Origin: Bdellovibrionales bacterium
GTDB taxonomy: Bacteria; Bdellovibrionota; Bdellovibrionia; Bdellovibrionales; UBA1609
Assembly (NCBI GenBank): GCA_007121385.1
Contig: SKLV01000059.1
Location: 1 to 48,899 of the forward strand
Direction: 5' to 3'
DNA: 48,899 nt
Shown here: piece by piece, positions 34,204 to 44,622 of the stretch
Layout of the letters: each line of letters begins with the position of its first letter
Position numbering within the stretch: position 1 is the stretch's first letter
Notes under the pieces: generated by a model
Database searches by the model: none
Told to the model about the DNA's origin: nothing
What the model saw: only the letters and a program-made list of their open reading frames with translations
Translations under genes and position numbers: made by a program

Positions 34204-36948
34204 TTGCAAAAATTCAGCTATTTGAACCGCAACAACCTGGAGTATGTTGAGCAACTCTTCGAGCAGTTCAAGAGAGATCCTCACCAGGTCCAGGAAGACT
34301 GGCGCCTTTTCTTTGAGGGAATGGAGTTTGCGCTGGAAAATAGCCGCCTCTCCCCAGCGCCAAGCTCGGCCTGGAACAAGGAGTTGGACGTCTACAATTT
34401 AATTAGCGCCTACCGAGACTATGGCCACCTCAAGGCCCGACTCGACCCCTTAGAACTAAATCCCCCTGATGAAGATTTTTTTGCATTAAAAAATTTCCAT
34501 TTGAGTGAGCAAGACTTAGAGAGCTCTTTTGAAGTCTGTCGACTCTTGGGCCTTACCCCTAACACCCCTTTAAAGGAGGTCATTGCTCACCTCGAGAAAT
34601 CTTATTGTCAAACTCTCACTTCACAAGTGGCCCACTGCCGGCCCGAGGTTCGACAATGGTTCCAAAAACAGATGGAAGGCCGCACAAAGAACTTTGCGCT
34701 GAGCAAAGATGAAAAACAGGAGGTTTTTGCCCAACTGGCGCGCACGGAGTCTCTGGAAAAATTCATTCACACTCGCTATGTGGGCACTAAACGCTTTTCC
34801 ATTGAGGGGGGCGATGCCATGATCCCCATGTTGGAGAGCCTCGTTCAAAGGGGAACAGCCCTGAATTTGGAAGAGATTGTGATTGGCATGGCTCACCGAG
34901 GACGCATCAATGTCCTGGCCAACTTTATGGGAAAAGCTCTCAACATTATCTTTGCTGAATTTGAGGGGGTCGCTAAAGGGGACTCCGACTACGATGGAGA
35001 CGTGAAGTACCACTTGGGCTACTCCGCCGACAAAGAGACCCCAAATGGGCCCTGTCACATTTCTCTCGCCTTTAACCCGTCCCACTTAGAGGCCGTTAAC
35101 CCCGTGGTGATGGGGATGGCCAGAGCAAAGCAGCGGCGGCGAAGAGACATGGTGGAGAGAAAAAAAGTCATCCCCGTGCTCATTCACGGGGATGCCGCTT
35201 TTAGTGGTCAAGGGGTGGTGAGCGAAACCCTGCAGATGTCGCGGTTGCCTGGCTATAAGGTGGGAGGCACAATTCACATTATTGTCAATAATCAAGTGGG
35301 TTTCACCACGGATCCCAGCCAGGGACGCTCTACGCGATACTCCTCGGATGTGGCTCGAGCTATCGAGGCCCCCATTCTTCTGGTCAATGGAGATGATGTT
35401 GAGGCCTGTGTGGCTGCTATGGACATGGCTCTGCGCTTTCGCCAGGAATTCAGTGAAGATGTGGTGATCGACCTTATATGTTATCGCCGCTTTGGTCACA
35501 ACGAAGGGGATGAGCCTGGATTCACCCAGCCGCTCATGTATGACAGAATTAAAAAACATCCCACCCTCTTTGAGATCTACACCGATCAGCTCTGCCAAGA
35601 AGGGCTTATGGACAAGGAGGAAGCCGCAGCCTTTTACAAACAGCGAATTGATAACCTTCAGGCTATTTTAGACGAGACAAGGAAAAGCCCCCCTGAAGTC
35701 AAGCCCAACTCTTTTGATGGCTTGTGGAAGGGCTTGCGCCGCGGAAGATCTGAGGACTTTGAGTTGCGAGCCGCCACTGCGGCTCAGCCGGAAGTGATTC
35801 AGCAAGTGAGCCAAGTGCTCACCACCCCCCCTAAAGATTTCAATCTTCACCCCAAGCTTCAGCGCCTTTTGAATTCTCGCAAGGAAATGGTGGAAAAAGG
35901 GCAGGTGGATTGGGCTCTCGGCGAACTTTTCGCCTATGGCAGCCTCTGTGTGGAGGGTACCCCAGTGCGACTTTCCGGTCAGGATTGTAAACGAGGCACA
36001 TTCACCCACCGTCAAGCGGTTTACTTTGACACCAAAACTAATGAAGAGTTCTCCCCCTTAAGTCAGCTCAACCCTGAGGAGGGAGAGTTTGTTATCTACA
36101 ACTCCCTCTTGTCTGAAATGGGGGTCTTGGGCTTTGAGTATGGCAACTCCTGTTCAGATCCCACTTATCTCACTCTCTGGGAGGCGCAATTCGGGGACTT
36201 TGCCAATGGGGCACAAATTATCATCGATCAGTTTCTCTCCAGTGGCGAAGAGAAATGGGCTCGCTGCTCAGGTCTAACCCTCCTCCTTCCTCACGGCTAT
36301 GAGGGGCAGGGCCCTGAGCACTCCAGTGCCCGATTGGAACGCTTTCTTCAACTCTGCGCTCAAACCAATATGCAAGTGATGAATTTGACCACGCCGGCCA
36401 ACCTTTTTCACGCCTTACGCCGCCAAGTGCGCCGTGAATTTCGCAAGCCTTTGATTGTCATGTCTCCTAAGTCTCTCTTGCGTCACCCAAAAGTCCTCTC
36501 TCCCTTAAGTGACCTCAGTCAGGGACACTTCCAAGAGATTTTGGATGACCCCAAGGTGGAGGATGGCTCCCAGGTGGAGACCTTGATTCTCTGCTCCGGG
36601 AAGCTCTACTATGATTTGGACAAGGCCCGCGAAGAGGTCTATCCCAACAGCTCTCATGTGGCTGTCCTCCGAGCGGAACAGCTCTACCCCTTTCCAAAAG
36701 TTCAGATAGCCCCCTTCATCAATGGCTTCGGTCGTCTTAAGCGGCTGATCTGGGCTCAGGAAGAACCACAAAACATGGGATCTTGGCTTTATATTCGTCC
36801 CCATTTAGAGCAGTTGCTCGAGGAGCTGGGGCATAAAAAGATCAGCCCCGAGTATGTGGGACGCCCCCATAAGGCCAGCCCCGCCACCGGGTCCCCAAGG
36901 GTGCATCAGCGCGAACAAGAAGAGATTATTCAGCGGTGTTTTTCATAA
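34204..36948 (+). CDS. sucA: 2-oxoglutarate dehydrogenase E1 component
   Basis: Thiamine-diphosphate-dependent decarboxylase of the TCA cycle, 914 residues from the chosen start (E. coli 933). [18 protein letters not shown] opens it; the [18 protein letters not shown] motif, the ThDP/Mg2+ region [23 protein letters not shown] with VNNQVGFTT, and [13 protein letters not shown] follow, then the pyrimidine domain with [11 protein letters not shown] near the end. The start is TTG 34204, since GAGGGAG precedes it by seven bases and the next residues fit SucA; an earlier TTG at 34174 has no site. It is the first gene of sucA-sucB-lpdA. Confidence 0.96.
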   Translation: MQKFSYLNRNNLEYVEQLFEQFKRDPHQVQEDWRLFFEGMEFALENSRLSPAPSSAWNKELDVYNLISAYRDYGHLKARLDPLELNPPDEDFFALKNFHLSEQDLESSFEVCRLLGLTPNTPLKEVIAHLEKSYCQTLTSQVAHCRPEVRQWFQKQMEGRTKNFALSKDEKQEVFAQLARTESLEKFIHTRYVGTKRFSIEGGDAMIPMLESLVQRGTALNLEEIVIGMAHRGRINVLANFMGKALNIIFAEFEGVAKGDSDYDGDVKYHLGYSADKETPNGPCHISLAFNPSHLEAVNPVVMGMARAKQRRRRDMVERKKVIPVLIHGDAAFSGQGVVSETLQMSRLPGYKVGGTIHIIVNNQVGFTTDPSQGRSTRYSSDVARAIEAPILLVNGDDVEACVAAMDMALRFRQEFSEDVVIDLICYRRFGHNEGDEPGFTQPLMYDRIKKHPTLFEIYTDQLCQEGLMDKEEAAAFYKQRIDNLQAILDETRKSPPEVKPNSFDGLWKGLRRGRSEDFELRAATAAQPEVIQQVSQVLTTPPKDFNLHPKLQRLLNSRKEMVEKGQVDWALGELFAYGSLCVEGTPVRLSGQDCKRGTFTHRQAVYFDTKTNEEFSPLSQLNPEEGEFVIYNSLLSEMGVLGFEYGNSCSDPTYLTLWEAQFGDFANGAQIIIDQFLSSGEEKWARCSGLTLLLPHGYEGQGPEHSSARLERFLQLCAQTNMQVMNLTTPANLFHALRRQVRREFRKPLIVMSPKSLLRHPKVLSPLSDLSQGHFQEILDDPKVEDGSQVETLILCSGKLYYDLDKAREEVYPNSSHVAVLRAEQLYPFPKVQIAPFINGFGRLKRLIWAQEEPQNMGSWLYIRPHLEQLLEELGHKKISPEYVGRPHKASPATGSPRVHQREQEEIIQRCFS

Positions 36949-36964
36949 ACAAGGAGACTTTAGG

Positions 36965-38221
36965 GTGAAAGTTGATATCAAAGTGCCCGCTGTGGGCGAA
37001 TCCATTACTGAGGCCACCATTTCAGAGTGGCAGAAAAAGAGCGGAGAAGCTGTCCAACGCGACGATGTTCTCTTGGTCTTAGAGACCGACAAAGCCAGTG
37101 TGGAAGTGGTGGCAGAGAATGAGGGGGTCTTGGAGATCCTGGAGACTGAGGGCAACACGGTGGCTGTGGGAGCTGTCATTGGTCGGATCGATACGGAAGC
37201 TCAGGCTTCTCCATCGGCTCCAGCCCCCCAAAAACCAGCTGTTCCTCCTCCGCCCCCCAAAGCCCCACCGAAAGCCCCTCCCGCTGCGGCTCCTGCCGCC
37301 GCGGCTCAGCCAGATCCCTCCTTGAGTCCTGCGGTCCGCAGGGTGGTCAGCGAACATCAGCTGGACCCCCAAAAGATTGAAGGCACTGGCAAAGACGGGC
37401 GAATCACTAAAGAAGATGCCCTCAATGCCGCCAGTCAAAAGGAGGCCCCAGCACCTCAGGTCACACAGACTTCGGCTCCAACAGGCACATCGGCGGCCTC
37501 TCCTAAAACAGCTGCCTCTGTGGGTGGAGAGCGCCGTGAGCCCATGACGCAAATTCGCCGGAGAATTGCCCAAAGACTGGTGGAAGCCCAGCACACAGCA
37601 GCCATTCTGACCACCTTCAATGAGGTGGATATGAGTCGCATCTTGGAGTTAAGGGCCGCTTACAAAGACCAATTCAAAGAGAAGTATGGAGCCAGCCTCG
37701 GCTTTATGGGCTTTTTCGTCAAAGCCACCATTGAGGCCTTAAAGGACTTCCCTAAAGTGAATGCCCGAATTGAGGGCACCGACATTGTCTACAACGATGA
37801 CATGAATATAGGAATTGCCGTGGGCACCGAGAAGGGACTGCTCGTGCCGGTGATCCGCAAAGCTCAGGACCTTTCTTTGGCCGGAGTGGAGTTGGCGATT
37901 CGTGAATTTGCCAACAAGGCCCGCGAAGGAAAAATCTCCGTGGACGATTTAGGTGGAGGCACTTTCACTATCTCCAACGGGGGAGTTTATGGCAGTTTGA
38001 TGTCCACTCCCATTCTCAACCCACCTCAAAGTGGCATTTTGGGAATGCACAAAATTGAAGAGCGACCCCGGGCTATGAATGGCCAGGTGGTTATTCGCCC
38101 CATGATGTATTTGGCTCTCTCCTATGACCACCGAATTATTGACGGATCTGAGAGTGTCCGCTTTTTGGTGAAAATCAAAGAGGGCTTGGAAGATCCCACC
38201 CGTCTACTGCTGGAAATTTAA
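36965..38221 (+). CDS. sucB: 2-oxoglutarate dehydrogenase E2 (dihydrolipoyl succinyltransferase)
   Basis: A 418-residue core subunit that moves succinyl groups to CoA. It has a lipoyl domain with the lipoylated Lys43 (ETDKASVEV), an Ala/Pro-rich hinge, a peripheral E1/E3-binding domain ([34 protein letters not shown]), a second linker, and the catalytic domain with [28 protein letters not shown] and the [10 protein letters not shown] active-site motif. The start is GTG 36965, behind AAGGAG at ideal spacing and 16 bp after sucA; the open frame extends upstream inside sucA. Lipoylation needs LipB/LipA or LplA, not seen in this window. Confidence 0.96.
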   Translation: MKVDIKVPAVGESITEATISEWQKKSGEAVQRDDVLLVLETDKASVEVVAENEGVLEILETEGNTVAVGAVIGRIDTEAQASPSAPAPQKPAVPPPPPKAPPKAPPAAAPAAAAQPDPSLSPAVRRVVSEHQLDPQKIEGTGKDGRITKEDALNAASQKEAPAPQVTQTSAPTGTSAASPKTAASVGGERREPMTQIRRRIAQRLVEAQHTAAILTTFNEVDMSRILELRAAYKDQFKEKYGASLGFMGFFVKATIEALKDFPKVNARIEGTDIVYNDDMNIGIAVGTEKGLLVPVIRKAQDLSLAGVELAIREFANKAREGKISVDDLGGGTFTISNGGVYGSLMSTPILNPPQSGILGMHKIEERPRAMNGQVVIRPMMYLALSYDHRIIDGSESVRFLVKIKEGLEDPTRLLLEI

Positions 38222-38239
38222 GTTGGAGGCACCAGAAAC

Positions 38240-39673
38240 ATGAGCAACCCACAAGACGAAACTTCTTTTGATGTCATCTTTGTTGGCGGGGGCCCTGGCG
38301 GCTATGTCGGCGCCATTCGTGCCGCCCAGCTGGGCTTAAAAACAGCTGTTGTGGAAAAGGAAAAGCCCTTGGGGGGAACTTGCCTCAATGTAGGCTGCAT
38401 TCCCTCCAAAGCTCTCCTCGACTCCTCTGAGCACTATGCCATGGCCCTCCATGATTTGAAAGATCATGGAGTTCAGTTGGGTCAGGTGCAACTGGACCTT
38501 AAAAAGATGATGGCTCGCAAGGATAAGATTGTCACGGACCTGACCGGGGGAATTGATTACCTCTTCAAAAAGAATAAAGTCCATCGTTTTCATGGGCTCG
38601 GCCACTTAAAGAGTCCCTCCGAGATTGAGGTTCAGCCTGAAAAGGGAACCCGTCAAACCCTCAAGGCCAAAAGCCTTGTTTTGGCCACGGGCTCAGTGCC
38701 CAATGAACTCCCCCAACTCCCCTTTGATGGACAGGTGGTGGTGTCTTCCACAGAGGCCCTAGCTTTGCCTGAAGTGCCCAAGCACCTTTTGGTGGTGGGG
38801 GGAGGCTATATTGGCCTGGAGATGGGCTCGGTGTGGTTGCGCCTTGGAGCCAAGGTCACTGTGATTGAATACGCCGAGAATATTTGTGGGGCTATGGATC
38901 GCCAAACCTCCAAAAAGCTCCAACAAATTCTCAAAAAACAGGGAATGGAGTTTATCCTGGGCGCTGAAGTGGTGGGGGTGGAGTACCTTCAAGACGGAAA
39001 AAATAAAAAGGCCAAAGTTCAGTACAAGAATCGCAAGGAGGGAAATGCGGATTTCTTGGATGCCGATGTGGTACTGGTTGCCGCCGGCAGAAAGCCCTTT
39101 TCTGAGGGCCTGGGCTTGGAAGAACTGGGGATTCAAAGAGATTCCCGAGGCTTTGTACAGGTGAATGATCACTATCAGACGAATGTGCCTGGAGTCTACG
39201 CTATTGGCGACTTAATTCCAGGCCCCATGTTGGCCCACAAGGCGGAAGAAGAGGGAGTGGCTGTCGCTGAGATTTTAGCCGGCCTTCCCGGACATGTGAA
39301 CTACGACACCCTACCTGGAGTGATCTACACTTGGCCCGAGGTGGCCTCTGTGGGACTCACCGAGGAGCAACTCAAAGACCAGGGTCGAGCTTATAAGACA
39401 GGAACTTTTCCCTTTTCTCCCAATGGTCGGGCCCGCGCCATGGGCTTTACTGAGGGGCAGGCCAAAATTCTTGCCGATGCCCAAACGGATAAGGTTTTAG
39501 GAGTTCATATCGTTGGGCCGCGAGCTTCGGACATGCTGGCTGAGGCCATTATGGCCATGGAGTTTGGCGCCAGCAGCGAGGACATGGCTCGATCTTTTCA
39601 CGCTCACCCCACTCTCTCTGAGGTCTTAAGAGAAGCCGCCTTGGCTGTGGATGGTCGAGCCCGCCAATTCTAA
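38240..39673 (+). CDS. lpdA: Dihydrolipoyl dehydrogenase (E3)
   Basis: FAD/NAD+ flavoprotein that reoxidises dihydrolipoamide of the E2 subunit. 477 residues. It has the FAD motif GGGPGGYVGAIRAAQLG, the redox-active disulfide GGTCLNVGCIPSKALL (Cys48/Cys53), the NAD motif VVGGGYIGLEMGSVW, the second FAD motif YAIGDLI, and the catalytic HAHPTLSE (His-Glu pair). It follows sucB by 18 bp with GGAGG. With its own E3, the complex is complete in one operon. Its stop overlaps the trpS stop by 4 bases. Confidence 0.96.
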   Translation: MSNPQDETSFDVIFVGGGPGGYVGAIRAAQLGLKTAVVEKEKPLGGTCLNVGCIPSKALLDSSEHYAMALHDLKDHGVQLGQVQLDLKKMMARKDKIVTDLTGGIDYLFKKNKVHRFHGLGHLKSPSEIEVQPEKGTRQTLKAKSLVLATGSVPNELPQLPFDGQVVVSSTEALALPEVPKHLLVVGGGYIGLEMGSVWLRLGAKVTVIEYAENICGAMDRQTSKKLQQILKKQGMEFILGAEVVGVEYLQDGKNKKAKVQYKNRKEGNADFLDADVVLVAAGRKPFSEGLGLEELGIQRDSRGFVQVNDHYQTNVPGVYAIGDLIPGPMLAHKAEEEGVAVAEILAGLPGHVNYDTLPGVIYTWPEVASVGLTEEQLKDQGRAYKTGTFPFSPNGRARAMGFTEGQAKILADAQTDKVLGVHIVGPRASDMLAEAIMAMEFGASSEDMARSFHAHPTLSEVLREAALAVDGRARQF

Positions 39674-40680
39674 ACCATTGCGCCAAGGCCAATGGCTCGG
39701 CGCAACTCATCCAGCTGAGGCCGAGCGATGGCCCGGGCCCTTTGGGCTCCCTGTTCAAGCAGACAATCCATAGTTTGGGTGTCGGCCATCAGCTCTTCAT
39801 AGTGCCTTCGGGGTTCAGCCAAAACCTTGTCCATGGCTTGAAACAGAGCCTCCTTAGCCTCGCCCCAACTGATCCCTCGACGATAGTGAGCGGCCAAAGC
39901 CTCTGTCTCTTCCATGGAGGCGAATTCCTTGAATAGAGAAAAGATCAGCGAGTCATTGGGATCCTTGGGGGCCTCTGGGGGAGAGGAATCCGTTTTGATC
40001 TTCATCACCAGTTTTCTCAACTTGGGGGCCGGCAAAAAGAGGGGGATATGGTTGCCATAGCTCTTACTCATTTTGCGCCCATCCAAGCCCGGAACCAGTT
40101 TGGAGTCTTTTTGCACCAAAAATTCTGGCACTTTGAGAAGAGGGCCGTAGTTGTTATTAAACTTCTGCGCAATATCCCGGGCAATCTCCAAGTGTTGGAC
40201 CTGATCCTCCCCCACTGGCACTTGGTCAGCAGAAAACATGAGGATATCTGCCGCCATCAACAGAGGATAGGTGAAGAGCCCCATATTAACGCCATAATCG
40301 GGGTCGCTGCGTCCTGCCTCTTGGTTCTCCTGGAGTTTGGCCTTATAGGCGTGGGCTCGATTGAGCAGCCCCTTGGGGCTAAAACAGGAAAGAATCCAAC
40401 TCAGTTCAAAGATCTCAGGAATGTCGGACTGACGATAAAAAAGGCTCTGATCAGGATTGAGGCCGCAGGCCAGCCAACTGGCCGCCACTTCATAGGTCAT
40501 TGACCTCAACTCCTCGGCCCTATGTACATGAGTCAGCGAGTGGTAGTCGGCAATAAACAATAGGGCCTGGTACTGAGGCTGATGGGACAGCTGCAGGGCC
40601 GGCCGAATGGCTCCCAGGTAGTTTCCAATATGGGGCATTCCTGTGGGCTTGACTCCGGTAAGCAAAGTTTTCTTTATCAT
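39670..40680 (-). CDS. trpS: Tryptophanyl-tRNA synthetase
   Basis: Class I synthetase charging tRNA-Trp, 336 residues. TGVKPTGMPHIGNYLGAI carries the HIGH-type motif (HIGN), and GRKMSKSYGNHIPLF carries KMSKS. FIADYHSLT and GLNPDQSLFYRQSDIPE are family positions. The open frame extends 30 codons upstream, but MIKKTLLTGVKPTG is the true N-terminus; a strong site is not seen before this ATG. It is divergent from the AAA+/M41 gene with about 90 bp for both promoters. Confidence 0.95.
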   Translation of the reverse strand: MIKKTLLTGVKPTGMPHIGNYLGAIRPALQLSHQPQYQALLFIADYHSLTHVHRAEELRSMTYEVAASWLACGLNPDQSLFYRQSDIPEIFELSWILSCFSPKGLLNRAHAYKAKLQENQEAGRSDPDYGVNMGLFTYPLLMAADILMFSADQVPVGEDQVQHLEIARDIAQKFNNNYGPLLKVPEFLVQKDSKLVPGLDGRKMSKSYGNHIPLFLPAPKLRKLVMKIKTDSSPPEAPKDPNDSLIFSLFKEFASMEETEALAAHYRRGISWGEAKEALFQAMDKVLAEPRRHYEELMADTQTMDCLLEQGAQRARAIARPQLDELRRAIGLGAMV

Positions 40681-40770
40681 GGCGATAAGCTTAGCTTTGC
40701 CTAAAGAGCTTTGGCAAGCCCACAGCTCCCTTAAGTAGTCTGCATATTTTTCAAGGCTGGAGCTAAGCAC

Positions 40771-43700
40771 ATGACATCTCCTGAGCTTTGCTTAAAAAAA
40801 GAAGCTTCAATCTCGCAAGGGGGGCCTATCTTGGGGTGGAAATACCTGTTTTTAACACTCTGTCTTTCTCTGTCGACTTTGGCTCTCCAGCCCCCCGCTC
40901 AGGCTGTCTCCAATGAAGAGCACCTTTTAGAAACCCTTCTCGCTCGCCTCAGCAAAGGGGAAATGGTTGAGGCTGATGGAGTCCGCTTTATCAGTCACTA
41001 CCGCTTTGATGAGGTTTTTGAGGCCCTTGTCAACGGCTACCACCGGGAGCTGGATCGGGTCCAGGAGCGCAAAGGGGCCCTCAGCCATGAGGAAAATGTG
41101 GCTCTTATTGACCGACTTTCTGAGTACAACACGGCCATTTACACCTTAGGAACTCAGTTTTATCACACCCGCATCAGTGGTTTAGATATTAGGGCTCGGC
41201 GCATTCTCAACCCCCATGTCTATGAGGCTCTGAGCCCCAAGCTCTCAGAAGTCTTCAATACCCTCAAACTTCGCCGCGACCAACTCCCCTCCATGGGCGG
41301 CAGCCTTGTACATCCGGACAAAGCCCGCTCAGCCCCACCGAACAGCCAAAGCCTTGTCAAGGTGGCCGGCTCTATCAATGAGGCCTATCTGGTTCAGTTG
41401 CAGATCGAAAACCGTCTGCGTCAGCCCTATATTCATTTAGAAAACTTGCAGCAGCACTTAGAGAAAAATATCATTGGCCAGCCCGAAGTCATTCAAGCCC
41501 TGATGGACATGGAGAGGCGAGATCTCTTCCACTGGGGACAAAGGACTCGGCCTCAGACCCTGGTTTTTATGGGCATTCCTGGAACAGGAAAGGACACTAG
41601 TGTCTATGCCTATATGGATGCCCTCCATGGGGGAATGAGAGGAGTCGGGCACGACCACATCCACCAGATGAGCACGGCTCGCGACAAGTCAGACCTTTGG
41701 AAAAACTTTGGCTCAGCTCCCGGCTATGTGGGCTCCAATGAACTGCCTGAGTTACTCCGCTTTTTGGTCAAGCACTCCGGTGGACGCTATGCTTTGGAAA
41801 AAACAGAGGGCCGAGGTGGAGAAGAAAGAGTCTATGTGGTGGAAAACAAGGACTGGAGCCCAGGACAAGTCTTTCCCGGCTACTACCCCCCCGAAATGGG
41901 AGCCATTTTTATTAATGAGTTCCACAATTGGTCGAAGGAAGCCAAAGATCTCATCTTGAAGATGGCTCTGAGTGATGGATATTTTCCCATCAATAATCCA
42001 GGCACCAAGGGCGTGGGAAAGATGTATGTTCCTGTGAAGATCTTTATTGCCACTAATGAGGGTCAGGAACTGATTATCCCGGTCGGCCCCAATGGGCTCC
42101 GCACGGGCCCTCCCATGAGCTTTGACAGTATGCTGGCGCGCTACAAGGATGTGCGAAACGACAAGAATCTATTATTAGATTCTCTCAAATACCCCGCAGT
42201 CAACCATGGGGACAGTCCCACCAACTCCGGGGGCATGTCTCCTGAGACTGCCAATCGACTGCCCCTGCACGGCCTGATTATGATGAGGCCCTTGGGCCCG
42301 GAAGACCTGTCTCAGATTCTAGAAATTAAACTGGCTCAGCTGGCTCAAGACTTGGAAATGAACCGAGGGGCTTTTGGCCACTTTAAAGTTCAGTGGACCC
42401 AGGAGCTCAAAGACTTTCTTTTAAGCTATCACTACAACCCTGAGTCCATGGCTCGCCCCCTGGACTACAATATTGAAAGCTTAATTCAGGCCCCCTTTTA
42501 CTCCATGGCAGCAGAGGGCCTGTTTGAAGACTTTCCGGGAAAAAGGCTGATTCAGGTGGGGGTCAAGACCAATGCGGACCGCACCACTTCACTCACAGTG
42601 GACATCGTGGACCAGAGCTCAGGGCAGGCCTTTCACCAGATTGAACGACTGATTCACTTCACCGAACAAGACCGTCCTCAAGAGCCCCTCTCCGATCAAG
42701 AACTGGAAGAACTCAATCAACTTGAAGATAAGTTGAAAGCCCGAGTTTTTGGCGTGGGTCATGTGGCCAAAAAAGTGGCTGAGTCTATTTTAGTGAGTGA
42801 AGAGAGCCGCCGGCAAAAAGTAGATCAGTACAGCGCTACTGAGTCAGCCCGCCTCTTTGCCTTTTTTGGTCTCACTTCCTCAGGAAAAACAGAAATGGCC
42901 AAAGTGATGGCCGACACTATTTACGGTGGAGAGCAACACCTTTTGACCTTGGATTTCTCCCAAGTGGAGTCCATGGAGGACTTAAAAAAGATGGTGCTCG
43001 GGGATAGAGATAAGCTAGGCAATGTGATCCCCTCAGAGTTTATGCTCCACTATGATCGACACAGCGGCCACTGCATTATCGCTCTGGACGAGATCGCCAA
43101 TGCTCCAAAGTGGGTCTTGCGCGCTCTTTACGATGTCTTCAATGAGGCGGTCGTCACTACTTTTTCAGACCGCAAGCCTCGAGTCATGTCAGGGGTCACC
43201 TTGGTTCTCACAGGTAATGCGGGCCAGGAGTGGTACCAAGGAATTCCCCGCTCCCTTCCCGACCATGTGCGCATGAACGCCATGGACGAAATTTACCAGC
43301 ATGCTTTAAAAAATCCTGGAGTGCGGCGGGAGACAGCGGCTCAGTATCTGCCTGAGCCCTTATTGGCGCGAATTGGCGAGAGCAATATCTTCTTTTTCCC
43401 ACCCAACAGCTTTAAGACCATCCGCGAGTTGACTCTACTTAAACTCAGTCAGACCTTAAAGTCCCTGGAGCCTCAGGACAGCAGCCGCGGTTGGAGGTTC
43501 ACTTTTGACAACCAGGAGAGCTTCCAAAAGCTCGTGGAGGTCATCGAACAAGAGGGCTTTGTCATTGATGATCAGGGCCGGTCTGTGACTTGGTATATTA
43601 CCAAAGACTTAAAAAACGCTCTGCGAGCTGAGCTGTTGCGGGAAAAAGTGGCTTCGGGCACTGAGGTGGTGCTGGCAGTGAAAAAACCACGAAAAAATGA

Positions 43701-44622
43701 CCGGGAGATCACCTACACCCTCACATTACCCACCAGCCGAACTCTTGAGGTCTCCTTGCCGCGCAGGGAGAAAGCTGAAGGGCCCCAAATCACTGATGCT
43801 TACCGACTGATGACCGCCTACCACGAGGCCGGCCATGAGCTGGTCCACAGCGTTTTAACCCCTGAGCACCCTTCTCGCTACTTATCTGTGGTGGATGGAG
43901 TGGCTTTTATCGGTGGCCGTCCCATCTACTATGCTGGAGTGGCTGAACATGAACTCAATGTGGCCCTGAACCGAGGTCTAAGCCAAGTGATTGACGAGAT
44001 TGCTGTGTTCACCGCCGGCTATTTGGGCGAACAATTTGTGAGCAAAGGGCAGCAGGACTACGATGGCAAGTCCAACGATATGGAGAGAGCCACCGAGCTG
44101 GCCTACAATGCGATCTTGCGCTGGGGGCTTTCCGACAACTGGGGAAAGGGGGCTATTCCCTCCAGCCTTTCCACCCAAGACTACATCCAAACACTGAGTC
44201 CAGAGAAACGCCACCTTTTGGAGCAGGAAGTGGGCCACCTGATTCGTCAAGGGGAAGAGAGGGCCAAGCTGGTGATCCTGGCCAATCAGGAAGTCTTTTT
44301 AGATTTGGGGAGAACTTTGGCCGAGAAGGGCGAAATGCATAAAGGAGACCTGAAGAAATTCTATGCCTCTCAGCCCTCTCTGGTTCACCCCTTTGATGTG
44401 GCAGCCACTTTGGACCAATGGCCTAAGGACCCAGAGAGTGTGAAGCATCGCCGGGCTGAAATCCGTGAGGATATTCCAAGGCCCAAGCGCATTGCCAAAG
44501 TGGAGAGTCTGATTGCAAAAAAGCGCCAAGCTCAGGTGTCGGAAGTGCCATGGCCCGAAGCTCCTCTTCTCTCTCCCCAGGAGCCAGAGATCAGTGACTG
44601 CCAGGCTCTCCTCACTCAGTGA
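40771..44622 (+). CDS. Two Clp-type AAA+ modules fused to an FtsH-type (M41) zinc peptidase, with N-terminal export signal or anchor
   Basis: A 1283-residue protein I do not recognise as any described single family. Residues about 23-46 are hydrophobic (YLFLTLCLSLSTLAL) and end in a likely AQA cleavage site. A helical region of about 190 residues follows. AAA+ module 1 has Walker A GIPGTGKDTS (~268-277), a weak Walker B FINEF (Asn382-Glu383) and a ClpB D2-like tail (ESMARPLDYNIESLI). Module 2 has GLTSSGKTEMA (~700-710), Walker B IIALDE (Asp773, Glu774) and LLARIGESN in the Arg-finger position. The end has the M41 motif YHEAGH (His1018, His1022) and SNDMERATELAY (third ligand candidate Asp1103), aligned to FtsH. 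Start ATG 40771 after GGAG. Confidence 0.85.
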   Translation: MTSPELCLKKEASISQGGPILGWKYLFLTLCLSLSTLALQPPAQAVSNEEHLLETLLARLSKGEMVEADGVRFISHYRFDEVFEALVNGYHRELDRVQERKGALSHEENVALIDRLSEYNTAIYTLGTQFYHTRISGLDIRARRILNPHVYEALSPKLSEVFNTLKLRRDQLPSMGGSLVHPDKARSAPPNSQSLVKVAGSINEAYLVQLQIENRLRQPYIHLENLQQHLEKNIIGQPEVIQALMDMERRDLFHWGQRTRPQTLVFMGIPGTGKDTSVYAYMDALHGGMRGVGHDHIHQMSTARDKSDLWKNFGSAPGYVGSNELPELLRFLVKHSGGRYALEKTEGRGGEERVYVVENKDWSPGQVFPGYYPPEMGAIFINEFHNWSKEAKDLILKMALSDGYFPINNPGTKGVGKMYVPVKIFIATNEGQELIIPVGPNGLRTGPPMSFDSMLARYKDVRNDKNLLLDSLKYPAVNHGDSPTNSGGMSPETANRLPLHGLIMMRPLGPEDLSQILEIKLAQLAQDLEMNRGAFGHFKVQWTQELKDFLLSYHYNPESMARPLDYNIESLIQAPFYSMAAEGLFEDFPGKRLIQVGVKTNADRTTSLTVDIVDQSSGQAFHQIERLIHFTEQDRPQEPLSDQELEELNQLEDKLKARVFGVGHVAKKVAESILVSEESRRQKVDQYSATESARLFAFFGLTSSGKTEMAKVMADTIYGGEQHLLTLDFSQVESMEDLKKMVLGDRDKLGNVIPSEFMLHYDRHSGHCIIALDEIANAPKWVLRALYDVFNEAVVTTFSDRKPRVMSGVTLVLTGNAGQEWYQGIPRSLPDHVRMNAMDEIYQHALKNPGVRRETAAQYLPEPLLARIGESNIFFFPPNSFKTIRELTLLKLSQTLKSLEPQDSSRGWRFTFDNQESFQKLVEVIEQEGFVIDDQGRSVTWYITKDLKNALRAELLREKVASGTEVVLAVKKPRKNDREITYTLTLPTSRTLEVSLPRREKAEGPQITDAYRLMTAYHEAGHELVHSVLTPEHPSRYLSVVDGVAFIGGRPIYYAGVAEHELNVALNRGLSQVIDEIAVFTAGYLGEQFVSKGQQDYDGKSNDMERATELAYNAILRWGLSDNWGKGAIPSSLSTQDYIQTLSPEKRHLLEQEVGHLIRQGEERAKLVILANQEVFLDLGRTLAEKGEMHKGDLKKFYASQPSLVHPFDVAATLDQWPKDPESVKHRRAEIREDIPRPKRIAKVESLIAKKRQAQVSEVPWPEAPLLSPQEPEISDCQALLTQ

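Noticed and set aside
35086-35598. 170-codon minus-strand frame inside sucA
   Set aside because: Antisense to the conserved thiamine-diphosphate region of SucA; nothing recognisable.
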